The notes: generated from the letters alone by a model not told the origin. DNA of 64,000 nt from Urechis unicinctus (GCA_034190875.2 CM067356.1:16857439-16921438); one strand, 5' to 3'. Positions 1-12,110 are shown, counted from the first letter of the stretch. A program made the numbers and translations.

Positions 1-458
1 CATTAAATAAGTCACTTGAGTTGACGAGAACATTTGTATCCATGTTAGAGAGGGGAGGCTATTGACGGGGCTGTCAGCACATTGTTTGCTTCTGCACTAT
101 TTGGTGAGAATGGCACGTGGAATAGTGAGATATGAGCCACCCAAGCAACATATGGAAAGCTAGTATGCATCCTGGTAAGGCCTCGTCGGTTATGTCAATA
201 TAAAACAAATACCATATGGGAAATATCGGGCTATATATCTCTCACAAGGCATCACAATGAGGTCAAATACACGGTATGCTCTTGACCTTGCTCAGCAAGT
301 TCCAAGGCGTGATTGGCCTAGTATGTATACCGCTAATATCATAGACAAAAGACAAACTCCTTTCTCCAGGGAGTGCCTGTCTAATTTCATGGCCAACAAA
401 ATGTCACTCGTAGAAAGAAGTTAGCGTCTAAGACGTAAGCTGTAATGTGTCTCTGCTT
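1..458 (+). repeat. Copy 1 of a 455-bp direct repeat with a broken small reading frame
   Basis: This stretch reappears almost unchanged at 7,549-8,008 in the same orientation. It may begin upstream of the window, because the match runs from base 1. A reading frame opens at ATG 132 (MSHPSNIWKAS...) and ends at a TAA near 204, because a small insertion next to an A-run shifts the frame. In copy 2 the same frame stays open for about 90 codons. After the shift the two copies again encode nearly the same residues (RYALDLAQQVPRRDWPSMY), ending at the TAG near 421-423. I do not recognise the protein. The match stops exactly where the P-like element begins (459), so the element probably inserted into this copy. 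Confidence 0.85.
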
Positions 459-705
459 AAAGTGCCTATCGCACGTTTATAGGTACTTTGCTGAAATCAA
501 TTCATAATGTGATCAATAAACTCAAACCGGTCCAATAACCGTCGCATCTGATGAATTAAGGCCAAAATTTGATAAAATGTCAGTTCAAATTAGCGCGCCC
601 GACAAAACGTTGCGGCAGCCATTATCTAGGTCAACCATGCGTGTGACGTCAGGTAAGGGAGGCCGTTCTCAGAGACGCACGGAGTTCCCCGTTGTTTACA
701 TTGTC
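459..705 (+). mobile_element. Left end of a P-like (THAP) DNA transposon
   Basis: The segment opens with the 17-mer AAAGTGCCTATCGCACG (459-475). The same 17-mer, with one change on the left, forms inverted termini of a 0.68-kb element at 37,841-38,519. Beyond the terminus, the first roughly 240 bp match 37,841-38,080 closely, including the run CAAACCGGTCCAATAACCGT. Within copy 1 the terminus is followed by ATAGGTACTTT, so the end can fold on itself. A THAP-domain reading frame starts about 65 bp downstream, as expected for a P-type transposase gene. I could not find the matching right terminus in the next few kb, so the element is probably truncated. Membership of the P superfamily is inferred from the THAP domain. 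Confidence 0.6.
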
Positions 706-769
706 AGAGTTAGTCTCTCGTTTTTGGGATTTTGGATCGTTTTAGCCATCTTGTGACCGCCTGAACGCG

Positions 770-1110
770 ATGGTTAATGGTTGTTGTGTTAGGGGCTGCC
801 CGCGTACCAGTCGGGACGGCGTGAGCTTGTTCAGGTTTCCTGGTAAGGACCATTTAAAAAAACAATGAATTGGCCAGATACTACGATCGCGAGACAAATG
901 GCCGGGCCCGGGCAAGTACTTGTTTGTGTGCTCGGTTCATTTCACCGAGGAATGTTTTGAGGAGAAGAGCTTGGCTGGATACCACGATGTAAGCGGGTTA
1001 TGAAAGAAGCTGCTGTGCCTACTCTTTTTGCGAAGGCCTCTGCTGTCAAGCAATCAAGAAAGGATGGTGAGGCAAGTGAACCCCTCCCACCCCAGCCCAA
1101 GAAAAGCTGA
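770..1110 (+). pseudogene. THAP zinc-finger domain, P-element-type transposase N-terminus (broken)
   Basis: From ATG 770 the frame reads MVNGCCVRGCPRTSRDGVSL, then FRFPGKDHLKKQ. This fits the first half of a C2CH THAP finger, with paired Cys near residues 5-10 and an FP motif. TGA at 866-868 falls where the family has an invariant Trp (TGG to TGA). The frame continues past it with KYLFVCSVHFTEECFEE, which carries the Cys-x2-His pair. A frameshift near 990-1,000 then moves to the frame starting at ATG 1,000, where MKEAAVPTLFAK supplies the AVPTxF motif that closes THAP domains. That frame ends at TGA 1,108-1,110. THAP domains bind DNA, and in P-type transposons they recognise the element near its ends. 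The upstream inverted-repeat terminus supports a transposase origin. A host THAP gene is possible but less likely. It is dead as written. Confidence 0.85.
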
Positions 1111-2190
1111 CCTGCCTTTATCAAGATAGAGAAGCACAGGGTGAGATTTGATGACTTTCTTGTTGTATTAGTATTGAATAAATAGTCCATTATCTTGTTA
1201 AGTTGATGATATGGTTGACAGGCAAGTATCATTCTTATGATATAATATGTTGCTTTTTACAGTGCTCCTTCATGGTGGTGTTTGTTTTTAAATTTGGGAG
1301 TCATTAAATTTGTTTACATGTGCTGATATGCCAAATATATGTAGGTCACATATAATTGGTTCATTGTATTACAGATATCAGAGAATAGGCAACAACAGAA
1401 GCTGGTGATCAAGTCTTCAAGCTAAGATACTCCAAGTTTAAGCAGGGGCATATTGTCACTGAAGTAGCAACAAAGGCAACATTTGGTGAATATTTGTACT
1501 GATATATAAAATGTAAACAACAACAAATTCAATTACCATGGAGGTATGACTATAAGGTTATAAGCAACAGTCTGGTGTGCAAGCTGTGACTTGATTTCTG
1601 TTATGTATCAAAGTATGTAAAGTGCCTGATGGCTGAGTTTGCTATGAGCCAACCCTGCCCAAGACAGAAGCACCACCTCCAATGTGTGCAGATGCAATGA
1701 GACCAGATCCAGGACAAGCCATTGAGGCACACCAGAGTAGGTTATGCATGTATCAAGACAAGTCCTAGGTGAGTGGAGGGTAGAGGAATCCTTGATAGTC
1801 TGGTACTGGGAAGTTATCTCGTATTGTTGTAACAGCGCAGGCTGGTAACGAACTCTTATCTTTTGTCCAAGATGTCCCCAGCACCAGCGAACAAACTGCC
1901 TGTATGCAGTATACCTGCAATGCCTGTAAAATAACCATGTGACATTGTTGATTTAACCATGCTCAAATATTTTTTGTCATACCAGTATCAATAAGTATAA
2001 TTAAATCGTAAATAATGACTGCTAGCCTTGGTACAGATTTATGTGTAAATAATAGAAAACATTGTCACCTTTGTACATCATTATCTGACATGTGCCTGTG
2101 CTGTTGTCTGTAGGAGAAGTATCCCACTTGCAAGGCCCAAGGGTTCAAACAGATTGGGCTGAAACCAGGATGCTGGGTTATGCAACCAAT
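1111..2190. other. Anonymous AT-rich sequence downstream of the THAP relic
   Basis: No open frame with recognisable residues was found. It may hold the decayed remainder of the THAP element, since the CNBD or LINE motifs seen elsewhere are absent. No right-hand CGTGCGATAGGCACTTT terminus was found here. Confidence 0.4.
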
Positions 2191-2194
2191 GGGA

Positions 2195-2330
2195 ATGGGG
2201 CTGTTCTCTCTCTCTCTCCTCTCGCTCTCTCTCTCTCTCACTCTCTCTCTCTCTCTCTCTAGCTATATATATATATGCCAATCTCTCTTTCTCTTTCTCT
2301 CTATATCTCCATATTTCACTCTTCTCCTTC
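2195..2330 (+). repeat. (TC)n-rich low-complexity tract
   Basis: A pyrimidine run dominated by CTCTCT with short TATATA interruptions. Open frames here (Ser/Leu-rich on +, Arg/Glu-rich on -) are translations of the repeat and not genes. Confidence 0.95.
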
Positions 2331-5300
2331 CTCCTCCCCCTTATCCTCTCTTACTCTCTCTAACTCTTTCCTCACATCCCAATTTCTCTGCCATCCGTAT
2401 TTTGCATCCCGTTTTCTCCTCGTAGAATCCACATCTTGCTGTCCTAGTATCGCTGAGAAAACACATATATTGGTATGCTTATGGCGCTGTCGATATCAAT
2501 GTTCCCTGGCGCGATGGACAGGCCAATACTGACGAGGCATAATCTCGCTTGTATGCTTTCCTTAACTATCTAATTGGTTCATTCACACGGACGCGTTGCT
2601 GGTGGTAAATATATCTCACTTAGCTTTTCCTGCATTGTGAATATGTATGTTGATGAGATATGCAGTCGTGTACATTGGAGGAGTCCCAGGCAGATTCCCT
2701 GGCTCCGTGGTTCGGTAGTCATCGACGAGAGTAGTCTACAACCGAGAGTGACGGACGTGTAGTCGAATGTGGTGCGGTTCATTGAGGTCCGTCTATCGGG
2801 TTGTCTGGCGCGTTTGTCGGAGGTCTGTCCATCAGGTTGTGTAGGGCGCAGCATCCACAACGACTGACCGCTGATATCTAGAGATGCTGGTCTGCACCGT
2901 GACATTAAAATCTGTAATGTCCGGAGCATTATCACCAGTTGGCAACAATAATGGTCAACGTGATTGTTATCAATGCTTGATAGCGCTGGTTATGTCGAAT
3001 TGCAACGGAAACCACGACTCAGCCAATCGTGTATGCGGTATATACGACCGGATAATTATATGAAGAGACAAGAAGCTGCATTCATCATCTCATGTCAGTC
3101 CTTTTTGGGACTGTCTGTATGACTGAACAGAACCAGATTAAGTGGCGGGAATTAGGCTTCATTGTCCTCTGGGAAATACGCTCTCCCCATCATATGTAGT
3201 GGTCTTAAACTACACTTGATTTCCTATTATGTTAATGACTCCTTGTAAACTAAACATCAGCTGAGCTCAGTCTAACCATCGGCCGTTTTAAAGCACCAAT
3301 CATTTTATTTAATCACAAGACGTTTCCATGGCCGTTCGCAAACATTTGGTGATGCATGTTATCAAAACGTAATCTTACAGCCCAACATTAATCATCAACT
3401 ACTGTCATGGGTACATCCATTCACCAACTTAACCTCAGCTCTGCTTGACCCGGGAGCCACACTGGCCAGATTATAGCCTGCTCTCCTAGCCAGTCGTGGC
3501 AAGACCCCAAAGTGCTATTATCAGGATAGTTAAAAAGGTCTAGTGCACCGATAAAACTGTGAAAGTATCGACTAAACAGGACATGTGCTAAATGAATTGG
3601 CCCCACGGTTCCACTTGATCAGTGATAATAGATCCCCTAAATAGGAATATCCACTATAATTCGGCCGGTGCTCTGAATTCAGCAGCAACTCGGCTAGTAT
3701 GAGTCATACGGAGGCGGGGCATATTACCTGGTCATGGCGGGACATCATTCGCTTTGTTCCCGGTCTTGTTTCACACTACACTCCAGCACATACATGACTG
3801 CTTCCTTGTTTTGAATTCACTTTAATCCCTAGCTCACCACCCTTACTCTCCCTGCGTCTCTGTCTCGGAGCATCTAATTCATTACATCCTCTTTCTATGC
3901 TCTGTACACGTCATGATTTCACTGTATTGCATACAAATTGATTAAGTCTTTAGTGGAAGCTATCACCTCCTTTGCGGTCGCCACAGACGTCATGAGTTCA
4001 TTGAACAGCTTTTTATTCTCTATGTTTGCTGACACATGTCGTCATGGTTCCTTCCTTATCCCTACCTTCCCAATCACTATCCTGTTCTTTGTGTACAACA
4101 TAACGAATGTGATCATAGTGTTCATTGCACTTCTCGACTTGTAAATTCCTGATGCCAATTCACATAATTCTCATTTCACAATAAACCCACAGTGTCAGAT
4201 GACACTTCGCTCTTTGTAGCTTATCAATCAAACATGATTGCTTAACCAAATTACGAAATATTATCTCATCGCTACATACCACATCGCCGCATGATAACTA
4301 CATATACCACCCACCTTCGCTCACTTTGTATATTTTTCCTCACAAACACATGCTGTGATATAACCTCAGCAATAAATGTAAGCGTTATCTATGCAATATC
4401 CGCACAAAACATTGACAACTGCGTACAACTTAATTCGTTTGAGGCAATAACAACTGTAATATCCACGACATCATCGCTAAAGTCTCACATTTGATAGGAA
4501 TGATTTGAACGTTGATTGTCCGCACACGCACCAGGAATCAATCGTTTAGAATATAACACATCAATGTTTGCAGTAATGATTTTCAAATGAATTTTCTTTT
4601 CTTCCACATCTTTGTTCGGAGATGGCTCCTGGAAATGCCACTACAAAAGGTAAAACTTGGTCACTTGGTGTTCGCGTCTGTCTTTCCGTGTTGTTGTCTT
4701 ATAGCATCTAGTACTGCATCGTGTTCCTGCAGTTGCTCAACCTCAAAGGCATATATTATATTACATAGCATTAATGTAACGCGGCACTCCGGTAATATAG
4801 GTAAGGTGAGTAAAATGCTTCACTTAAAAATGAGACGGAATGTACAATATTCTCGTATCAACGTCGAATCCAAATGGCTAGTTTTGTCGATGAGTGGTTG
4901 GTGGGGGATGGTGCGAACGCCGATTACAAATCTTACATGGTGGCGTTCGTTGAATTGATCGCGATGCGATCACTTAAGCCTGTAAAATGCCGTCGATTTG
5001 AGTTGACGTTTGATTGTAGGCACGAAACGTTATATCACTTAATGGTTCCGTATTGATGAACCTCAGTCCATTAGAGCAGAACTGCCGATACCAACACCGG
5101 ACGTTAGTCACCCCTTGTTAAACTCCGCTGATGAGTGGGTACTCCTAATGTGGATTACGTAGGTGATTGTGGCAAGGAAGGCTGTCATTGAGCCGGGCCC
5201 AAGCGACGGTAACCTTCTTCGTCTGTACTTGACAAGCTGTTTCCTAAGTGACTGTGGCAGTTGGCTTACGTAAGCAAGTTGAGGTGCCGAGGTGGCATTG

Positions 5301-5790
5301 GGTTAGAATCCATGACACAATTCATCCTTACAACCTGTGGATGGGGCGGTGATGTGCTGCACATCAGGGACAGTCCATCCAACCCCCACTTAATTGTTAC
5401 CGTCTCAGCTTCTATTATATAAATTTCGCGGGCACTCGACATGTCAGTTTGCGTCATAGCCAGCGTATGCAACTGTTAATACTTATATTCTAGCTCTAGT
5501 CAAAGACCCCCAGGTTTGCGTCATCGTGCGAAACCAAAGCTAATAGTTTACAGGACCATGACTTTTATAGATAAATGGTACATTACAATCGGCATGTCAG
5601 TACGTTTAGAGCAATCAGGTTGGAGACTTAAAATCTAATGTAAACACAGTCGCCTTCACACGCGTGCGTGTGTCATGTTCAATCGTTCCGTCGTTTGTAG
5701 CAATCGTCTGTTTCCGTGCACAGGATGTATGAACTCCCCACGAACCGTGTATATTCAATTATATATGACCACAATTATTGTCTGAGTGCA
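2331..5790. other. Anonymous sequence, no recognisable gene
   Basis: Only short, compositionally ordinary frames are present (the longest is about 123 codons at 4,587-4,958). None shows a family motif, paired splice sites with conserved coding content, or a paralogue elsewhere in the window that would show coding constraint. No tRNA or other RNA gene was recognised. Confidence 0.5.
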
Positions 5791-5792
5791 TC

Positions 5793-6027
<235 letters not shown>

Positions 6028-7548
6028 AGGAAACTTGCTTGATATTTTGCATATTTACCTTGGCATGCTGTTCCCTTGGACTGAGTATATAAGTAATTTG
6101 GTGTATTTCTCATCCAGACAAGTTTGTTGTTATCAAATGAACCCATGACGAGATTGTGCCGGTGCATTTTAGAGACCTTCATTATCATATATTTAATTGA
6201 TATTGGGTTTGAAATTGGGGATGACAATGAGATAATGATAATGTCTTGGTAATATCCCTAAACCCCAAACCACTATTGCCAGTATAATGCAGTTCAATAT
6301 TGACACGTTTTTAATTTGAATATAACACTATGTTGACTGCAATCCGAAGATGATTAGTTGTTGATAAGCTCTCACCTGTGAAACTTGTTACGTCTTTAGA
6401 ATAGTCAGCTATTTGATTGGAGTCTTTGTCTTTGCTACAATTGTGGGTGAGTGGAACTGTCATTTACTGTTTCTGTTTCATAAAGACCGAATCATCTCTC
6501 TTAAACCTGCCTCTACATTGCTGCATTTTTCAAAAAATAGGTTGTAACAAGCATGTGGGTTTGTCTCGGTCAATCAGGATCGGCTTTAGTGTAGAGTGCC
6601 GTTGCCAGCGACATTACGTTGTGAACGACCAGCTGCCGGAGAGTGACAGCCTCATTATCGGCGGCCTAATGAGCACGGTGTCACTTGCTGGGTACTCCCA
6701 ATCACAGTGCTCCCTATTACCCCAGCTACGTCAGTTCGACAGTTATATTAACATGTCGCACGCAGGCCATATCCCATTTGGACCTGTTGCAGTTTATTGA
6801 TATTCCGGAATCTTGGAACACTGCTCATTATCAGCAGTACACTGTACCTGTATCTCAAAACACTGTTAAATATCAGCGTTACACTGTCCCCAAATCTTTG
6901 AGCAATGTTTCTCTCACTTTCATCCCCGTTCTCGCAGATCTTTGATATTGTACTGCTGATTTAGGGCAACCATTTCTAGATATTAGAGCTGCATCAGGTA
7001 ACGTCCAATCCACTTAAGATGGATCTCGCAATTAAACCTCAAGCCCAGGAAGCCGACGAGCCCTGTAACTGGGCGCTTGAGCGCTAGAATAACTTTGATG
7101 TAAAATGCGGCTGTTGTTGTGGTACCTATGTCATACATAGTAAGAAATGGAGGGAAGTTACGCGATGTATAGAAACAGCGACACTTCGACATATAGCATG
7201 GTAAAATTTTTGACCACGAGGGTATCGGTGAAGTGCTTAGCGCTAGTACAATTGATCCATGCTTAGTGGATCGTTAGTTAGGGAGCCTCGCATAGACCAT
7301 ATTGATAATGACATATTACTGGAAGAATGGATTGGCTTGTAATAAGGTGTTCTACACAGTGGAAGCAGGATTACTTGAAACAGTGCCTTGAAATGCCATA
7401 ATGCAATGTGTCGCGTTATTAAATACCTTGGCTACTTAATTACAAATCATAAAGAGAGGAATCGGCTAATTATAAATGTTGTGAATAGCGAGACAGGAAT
7501 AGTGGGATTACCGAGGAGGGGATAATGGATGACTACTATACTAGGCTG
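6028..7548. other. Anonymous sequence with a short two-copy repeat
   Basis: No gene was recognised. Near 6,815-6,895 two imperfect copies of about 33 bp follow each other: ACACTGCTCATTATCAGCAG and ACACTGTTAAATATCAGCGT are the matching parts. The frame at 6,417-6,800 (127 codons) has no recognisable domain. Confidence 0.5.
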
Positions 7549-8008
7549 CATTAAATAAGTCACTTGAGTTGACGAGAACATTTGTATCCATGTTAGAGAG
7601 GGGAGGCTATTGACGGGGCTGTCAGCACATTGTTTGCTTCTGCACTACTTTGTGAGAATGACACGTGGAATAGTCAGATATTAGCCACCCAAGCATCATA
7701 TTGAAAGCTAGTATTCATCCTGGTAAGGCCTCGTCGGTTATGTCAATACAAAAAATACCATATGGGAAATATCGGGCTATATATCTCTCACAAGGCATCA
7801 CAATGAGCTCAAATACACGGTATGCTCTTGACCTTGCTCAGCAAGTCCCAAGGCGTGATTGGCCGAGTATGTATATCGCTAATACCATAGTCAAAAGACA
7901 AACACCCTTCATCAGGGAGTCCCTGTCTAATTTCATGGCCAACAAAATGTCACTCGTAGGAAGACGTTAGCGTCTAAGACGTAAACTTTAATGTGTCTCT
8001 GCTTAAGC
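7549..8008 (+). repeat. Copy 2 of the 455-bp direct repeat, with an open 89-codon frame
   Basis: Near-identical to 1-458, 7.55 kb away in direct orientation. A frame runs uninterrupted from about 7,683 to the TAG at 7,968-7,970. It includes KASIHPGKASSVMSI, KIPYGKYRAIYLSQG and RYALDLAQQVPRRDWPSMY. No in-frame ATG begins it: upstream codons are ISHPSIIL, where copy 1 has an ATG at the equivalent of the Ile codon. I do not recognise the family. It could be a decayed exon, part of a mobile element, or non-coding. Substitutions between the copies change amino acids as well as silent positions, so constraint is not evident by eye. Confidence 0.8.
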
Positions 8009-8628
8009 TACCAAATCGATTGTTGTCATCCCTGTTACAAAAATCCGCGAGTGACTCACGTACCTAATGGAATGCCACTTGCCAACGATTATTTGGCTCT
8101 CCACGCGGCTGATATTACCTCATGCTGTCTTTGCTACCTCTGTAGGGTATGCTAACTGGAGGTGATGTAGGGATCTCGTGAGGCCCGCCTAGCCATTCGT
8201 CTAGTGACCTTTTTTCATGCTCCGGCCGCATGCAGTACCTGCTGACAAAACGCGGCCAGCGCTTGTATCAACCCGCCCATTGTAGCTGGTAGAGGGCGCC
8301 CATCGCGCGCTTACATGTCGCTACTCGTCATACTTGACAAGACCAGAGCGAACATCCGCACTTTATTTCCTTTGCGTTCAGCAATATATCGCCAACCTAC
8401 GCACACAACGACAGGATTTACACCTGTCGGATGTAATAGGCACGCCGCCAAGTGCTGTGAACAGCGCAAAATAACCTACTCATTTAGTCCGTCTGTAAGT
8501 AATAGCTCGCTGTTACATCAGCGCGCACCATTTCTGGGTGCTATGGCGTTTGACTGCAATCCCTCTGTCCGGGGTTCGCATCCTGGGGTGAGCAACAGGT
8601 TTATCGCGAATGGGCAATGAAGGGCAAG
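8009..8628. other. Anonymous GC-richer segment with a pol III B-box-like motif
   Basis: GGTTCGCATCC (about 8,572-8,582) resembles a tRNA/SINE box B. I could not fold a convincing tRNA around it or find a good box A at the right distance. A short stretch around 8,155-8,215 (TAGGGATCTCGTG..., CGTCTAGTGACCT) resembles 35,925-35,965, so a dispersed repeat, possibly a SINE, may lie here. Confidence 0.35.
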
Positions 8629-9251
8629 CATCGCATTCATTTTTGCACTTACGAAGCAAACATAACAATCTTCGTTACACTTACGAAGCAAGCATCGCAA
8701 TTATATTTGCACTTACGAGGCAAGCGTCACAATCATTTTACACTTTTAAGGCAATCATCTTTGCATTCACGGGGGTAACATTACAACCGTCTTTGCACTT
8801 ACAGGGCAGGCATCACAATTAAAGTTCACTAAGTAGGCACGGATCACAATCATCTTTACACTTACGGGGCAAACTTCTTTACACTTACGGGGCAAACATC
8901 TTTACACTTACGGGGCAAACATCTTTACACTTACGGAGCAAACATCTTTACACTTACGGGGCAAGCATCACTATAATCTTTTCACTCACGAGGCGAGCAT
9001 GGCATACATATTTACACTAACTAGGCAAGCATCATATTCTCCTGCAGACATCGCCATCGGGATATCACAATCATCTTTGCATTCACGGGGGGTACATCAC
9101 AACCATCTTTGCACTTACAGGGCAGGTATCACAATTTAAGTTACACTCAGCACGTATCACAATAATCTTTACGCTTACCGGGCAAGCATCATGATCATCT
9201 TTTCACTCACAAGGCAAGCACGACAAGCAAATTTACACTTACTAGGCAAAC
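8629..9251 (+). repeat. Minisatellite, unit about 31 bp (CATCACAATCATCTTTACAC + TTACGGGGCAAG)
   Basis: Degenerate tandem copies of a unit built from GCATCACAATCATCTTTACA and CTTACGGGGCAA. In the middle (about 8,865-8,965) a shortened 23-bp form, CATCTTTACACTTACGGGGC + AAA, repeats about five times almost without change. There are no unique spacers, so this is not a CRISPR array. Confidence 0.95.
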
Positions 9252-9283
9252 ATCATCTGCCGGCATTGCCATCGGGATGTCAC

Positions 9284-9770
9284 CAAAGAAATTATAGCTA
9301 AGCTAAGAGGGCTCACTTCGAGTGGCTCCACGGTGATCGCTTTCCTAATTATAATACATTACCGTGCCACAAACAAAAGCACAATGGAATATTGGGCTTA
9401 CGTCACTGCGATTGATGAGAGTGGGAAAAATGTCGTTTCGCAGAGCCTTGTCGCTGCCAAAACACGTCGCACAATAAGCTTATAAATAGCGAACATAGCA
9501 AGTAAACGATTTAATGTCAGCTTGATACAATACCCCGTCTAGGGTTCACCTATTGAAAACAGTTCGCCTCTAAAAGCGTCCGCGAAGTTTAAGATCCTGG
9601 ATCTTTCATGTTCGTACTGAGGATTGTTGTTTTAAAATGAATGTTTGAAGCAAGGGAACTGGTCTGTAGTCGACATTAACACTTTTGGCACGTCAGGGGG
9701 GTGTGAAGGTCACGAGCGAAAAGTTTATAGCTACGCTAAGCTGCGTGACGATTATGAAATTACGCGATAT
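9284..9770 (+). mobile_element. Transposon fragment immediately upstream of the CNG copy
   Basis: The segment matches the reverse complement of about 38,660-39,150. Shared landmarks are CTAAGAGGGCTC near the left end, GGGAAAAATGTCGTTTCGCA in the middle (9,422-9,441), and GGCACGTCAGGGGG plus GTTTATAGCTACGCTAAGCT to the right. The terminal motif TATAGCTAMGCTAAG occurs at both ends, in the same orientation. The 38-39 kb relative has an additional inverted copy at 37.70 kb. The family was not recognised. Its right edge lies about 15 bp before the first recognised CNG exon, so it may have removed or displaced upstream channel exons. Confidence 0.65.
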
Positions 9771-9786
9771 TTTTGTTTCCTTGCAG

Positions 9787-9848
9787 GTCAAGTCGGCAAC
9801 GTCATTATCAATAAGAACGCCAGTCGTCAGGAACTCGAGCGCGTCCGG
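9787..9848 (+). pseudogene. CNG copy A exon 1 (start of C-linker)
   Basis: Acceptor TTGCAG (9,781-9,786) and donor GTGAGT (9,849) flank 62 bp encoding QVGNVIINKNASRQELERVR, with the first codon split. This matches the VGxxIxNxNA(S/A)R segment that follows S6 in CNG channels. Homologous remnants with the same border occur at 15,949, 40,996 and 61,842. Confidence 0.85.
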
Positions 9849-10094
9849 GTGAGTGACTGCAGCATGCTGTATTTTGAACAACCATCCTACACCTAGTGAA
9901 CGTCATTCGGTTTATTGTCCAATCAGAACCAATATGTTTATTTACTGCCACTTTATTGCACCGCTCTTTAAGTGTATACAAACACAACAACCCATAATTA
10001 ACAGGTAACAAGAGAATGGAATATGAACAGCTTTTCACTTAATGTATTGAGATCAGCTCGATCTTGTGATTAATTCCCGGCTTTGTTGTGTCCC

Positions 10095-10165
10095 GGACCC
10101 TCTGGGTGATTGGCATCAATCACTGTCTCACTGGTCAGGTGGTGATAATAACTCAAGCTGTCCCC
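10095..10165 (-). repeat. Fragment of an unidentified exon-like repeat family (antisense)
   Basis: GGTGATAATAACT with its left flank (GGCATCAATCACTG...TCAGGT) matches the inverse-oriented copy at about 31,500-31,560. Related copies are near 26.7 kb (-), 57.9 kb (+) and 62.7 kb (+). The family is discussed in the findings. Confidence 0.45.
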
Positions 10166-10549
10166 ACCACAAGCTTCACGTTCACATTATGCAATGTTGC
10201 TCCATTATACTATATTGCAGATGGTACAATGTAACTCACATGAAGAAGGACGTCATGAGAGCTTGTCTCTCCGAGGCTCTTCACATGATTGCATGTCCCA
10301 CAGAGAGTTAATGTTACACCACTTGGTCTGACCCAAAGCTTAAATATTATCATCATGCCCATTTTGTGTCTTTTCTTGTGATAAGACGGATCTAATAATT
10401 TAGTGCAGTCGATATCAAATGATTTCACTGTTTTTCACATTATGTATAAGCACTCGTTTGATAATCAGAATGTTTCACAATATGTATTGGCTCCGAGATA
10501 ATGCTTTAATTCACTTGGTTTAAAGATGATTATTCATGATGTGTTTGAT

Positions 10550-10638
10550 GACGGAACCAAAGCCTACATGATAAACCACAATGTCTTTCAGATCATACAG
10601 CGCCGTGTGCAAAGATGTTACGACTACGCCTGGTCCAG
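10550..10638 (+). pseudogene. CNG copy A exon 2 (C-linker helices)
   Basis: The frame reads DDGTKAYMINHNV, then IIQRRVQRCYDYAWSR, ending in AG before donor GTACAG. This corresponds to the DGxKxYMxxHxV...RVxxWYDYxWSR part of the linker. The usual Trp before YDY is Cys here. The 5' border is unclear: no AG sits directly before the conserved DG codons, and the nearest candidate is TAAAG ending at 10,525. The exon start is therefore approximate. Confidence 0.8.
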
Positions 10639-10825
10639 GTACAGCATTACCGTCAAATCGCTCTCAGACCAGAGGGCTTACCGCTAAAACAACTTCATTA
10701 TTAGGCACCTTAGTTACCATGATCGAATTTGTTTTACCAAAGCCCTGTTTCGATAAAACTACGTTTCCATCGTTGCAGCATTTTGTTCAAGACGGTCTGA
10801 AACATACTTGTAACAGCTTGCTCTG

Positions 10826-11210
10826 TAAGGTCTCGTCCGCCATCGGGTTAACACCTAGCTTTATTAGGTCTTGTCCGCCATCAGGTTAACACCTAGCTTT
10901 ATTAGGTCTTGTCCGCCATCAGGTTAACACCTAGCTTTATTAGGTCTTGTCCGCCATCAGGTTAACACCTAGCTTTATTAGGTCTTGTCCGCCATCAGGT
11001 TAACACCTAGCTTTATTAGGTCTTGTCCGCCATCAGGTTAACACCTAGCTACATTAGGTCTTATCCGCCATCAGGTTACCACCTAGATCTTTTGGGTCTC
11101 GTCCGCCATCAGTTTAACACCTAGCTCTATAAGGTCTTATCGCCATCAGGTTAACACCTAGCAACATTAGGTCTGGTCCGCCATCAGATAAACACTTGCC
11201 CTATAAGGTC
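10826..11210 (+). repeat. 38-bp minisatellite (about ten units) in the intron between CNG exons 2 and 3
   Basis: Units of 38 bp, containing TTGTCCGCCATCAGGTTAAC then ACCTAGCTTTATTAGGTC. The first six are nearly identical and later ones diverge. Homogeneous central units suggest recent unequal exchange or slippage. Confidence 0.97.
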
Positions 11211-12110
11211 AAGAATCACTCATTCAAAGTAAGAAACACTCGCTCACAGCAGTTAAAATCTCACCACAGCAGTAATCGCTCATTCGCTGCACTGAACACT
11301 AACCCACAGCTGTAAACACTCACCTTCAGCAGTAAACACTTGACCACAGTAGTAAACATTCACTTATTCACTCATTCACAGTAGTGAACACCCCCTCGCA
11401 GCTGTCAACGAACGCTCACAGTAGTAAACACTCGCACACAGTAGTAAACACTCACTCACAACAGTAAAGACATACTCACAGAAGTTCATACTCACTCACA
11501 GAAGTAAACACTCACTCACAGCAGTAAAAACACACTTACAGCAGTAATTACTACACAGCTGTAAATACTTACTCACCACAGTAAGCACTCGTCCACAGCG
11601 GTAAACACTTACTCACCACAACACTCGTACTCGGCAGTGAACACTAACTCACAGAAGAAAACACTCGTCTTCAACTCTAGTCACTCAGCCATACCACTAA
11701 ACATTAACTCATACTGATAAATACTAGACCACAACCATATGTACTTGACCACAATCGCAAACACTTAACTACAACACTAAACACCTTAACTCACTGCTAT
11801 TAACACTCACTCACAGCAGTTAACACTCACACACAAACTAAACACTCACTCGTAGCAGTTAACACTCACACACAACACTAAACATTCACAGCAGTAAACA
11901 CTCGATCGCGACAGTAAACACTCAATTAATGCTCACTCACAACTGTAAACACGCATCCACATAAGTAATCACTTCCAGTATTTAATTATCACTCGCACCA
12001 GTAAACACTCACTTACAACAGTTAACACTCACTCACTGTAGCTAACACTTACACCAGCGAACACTCACTTTACAGCAATTAACACTCGGTCATAACTCAT
12101 CTTATGTCTC
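11211..12110 (+). repeat. Degenerate minisatellite, about 20-bp unit (CACTCACTCACAGCAGTAAA)
   Basis: About 900 bp of imperfect copies of AACACTCACTCACAGCAGTA, with variable spacing. It follows directly on the 38-bp array and fills the rest of the intron before exon 3. Confidence 0.95.

Noticed and set aside
2574..2935. 118-codon minus-strand frame
   Set aside because: Arg/Ser-rich and without a motif. The plus strand has an unrelated open frame over the same bases.
8540..8600. tRNA gene or SINE head (GGTTCGCATCC)
   Set aside because: Box B-like only. No convincing cloverleaf or box A was found.
8629..9251. Possible CRISPR-like array
   Set aside because: Repeats are adjoining and degenerate, without unique spacers of constant length, in an animal genome. 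It is a minisatellite. The same holds for the 38-bp array at 10.8 kb and the 17-bp array at 47.5 kb.
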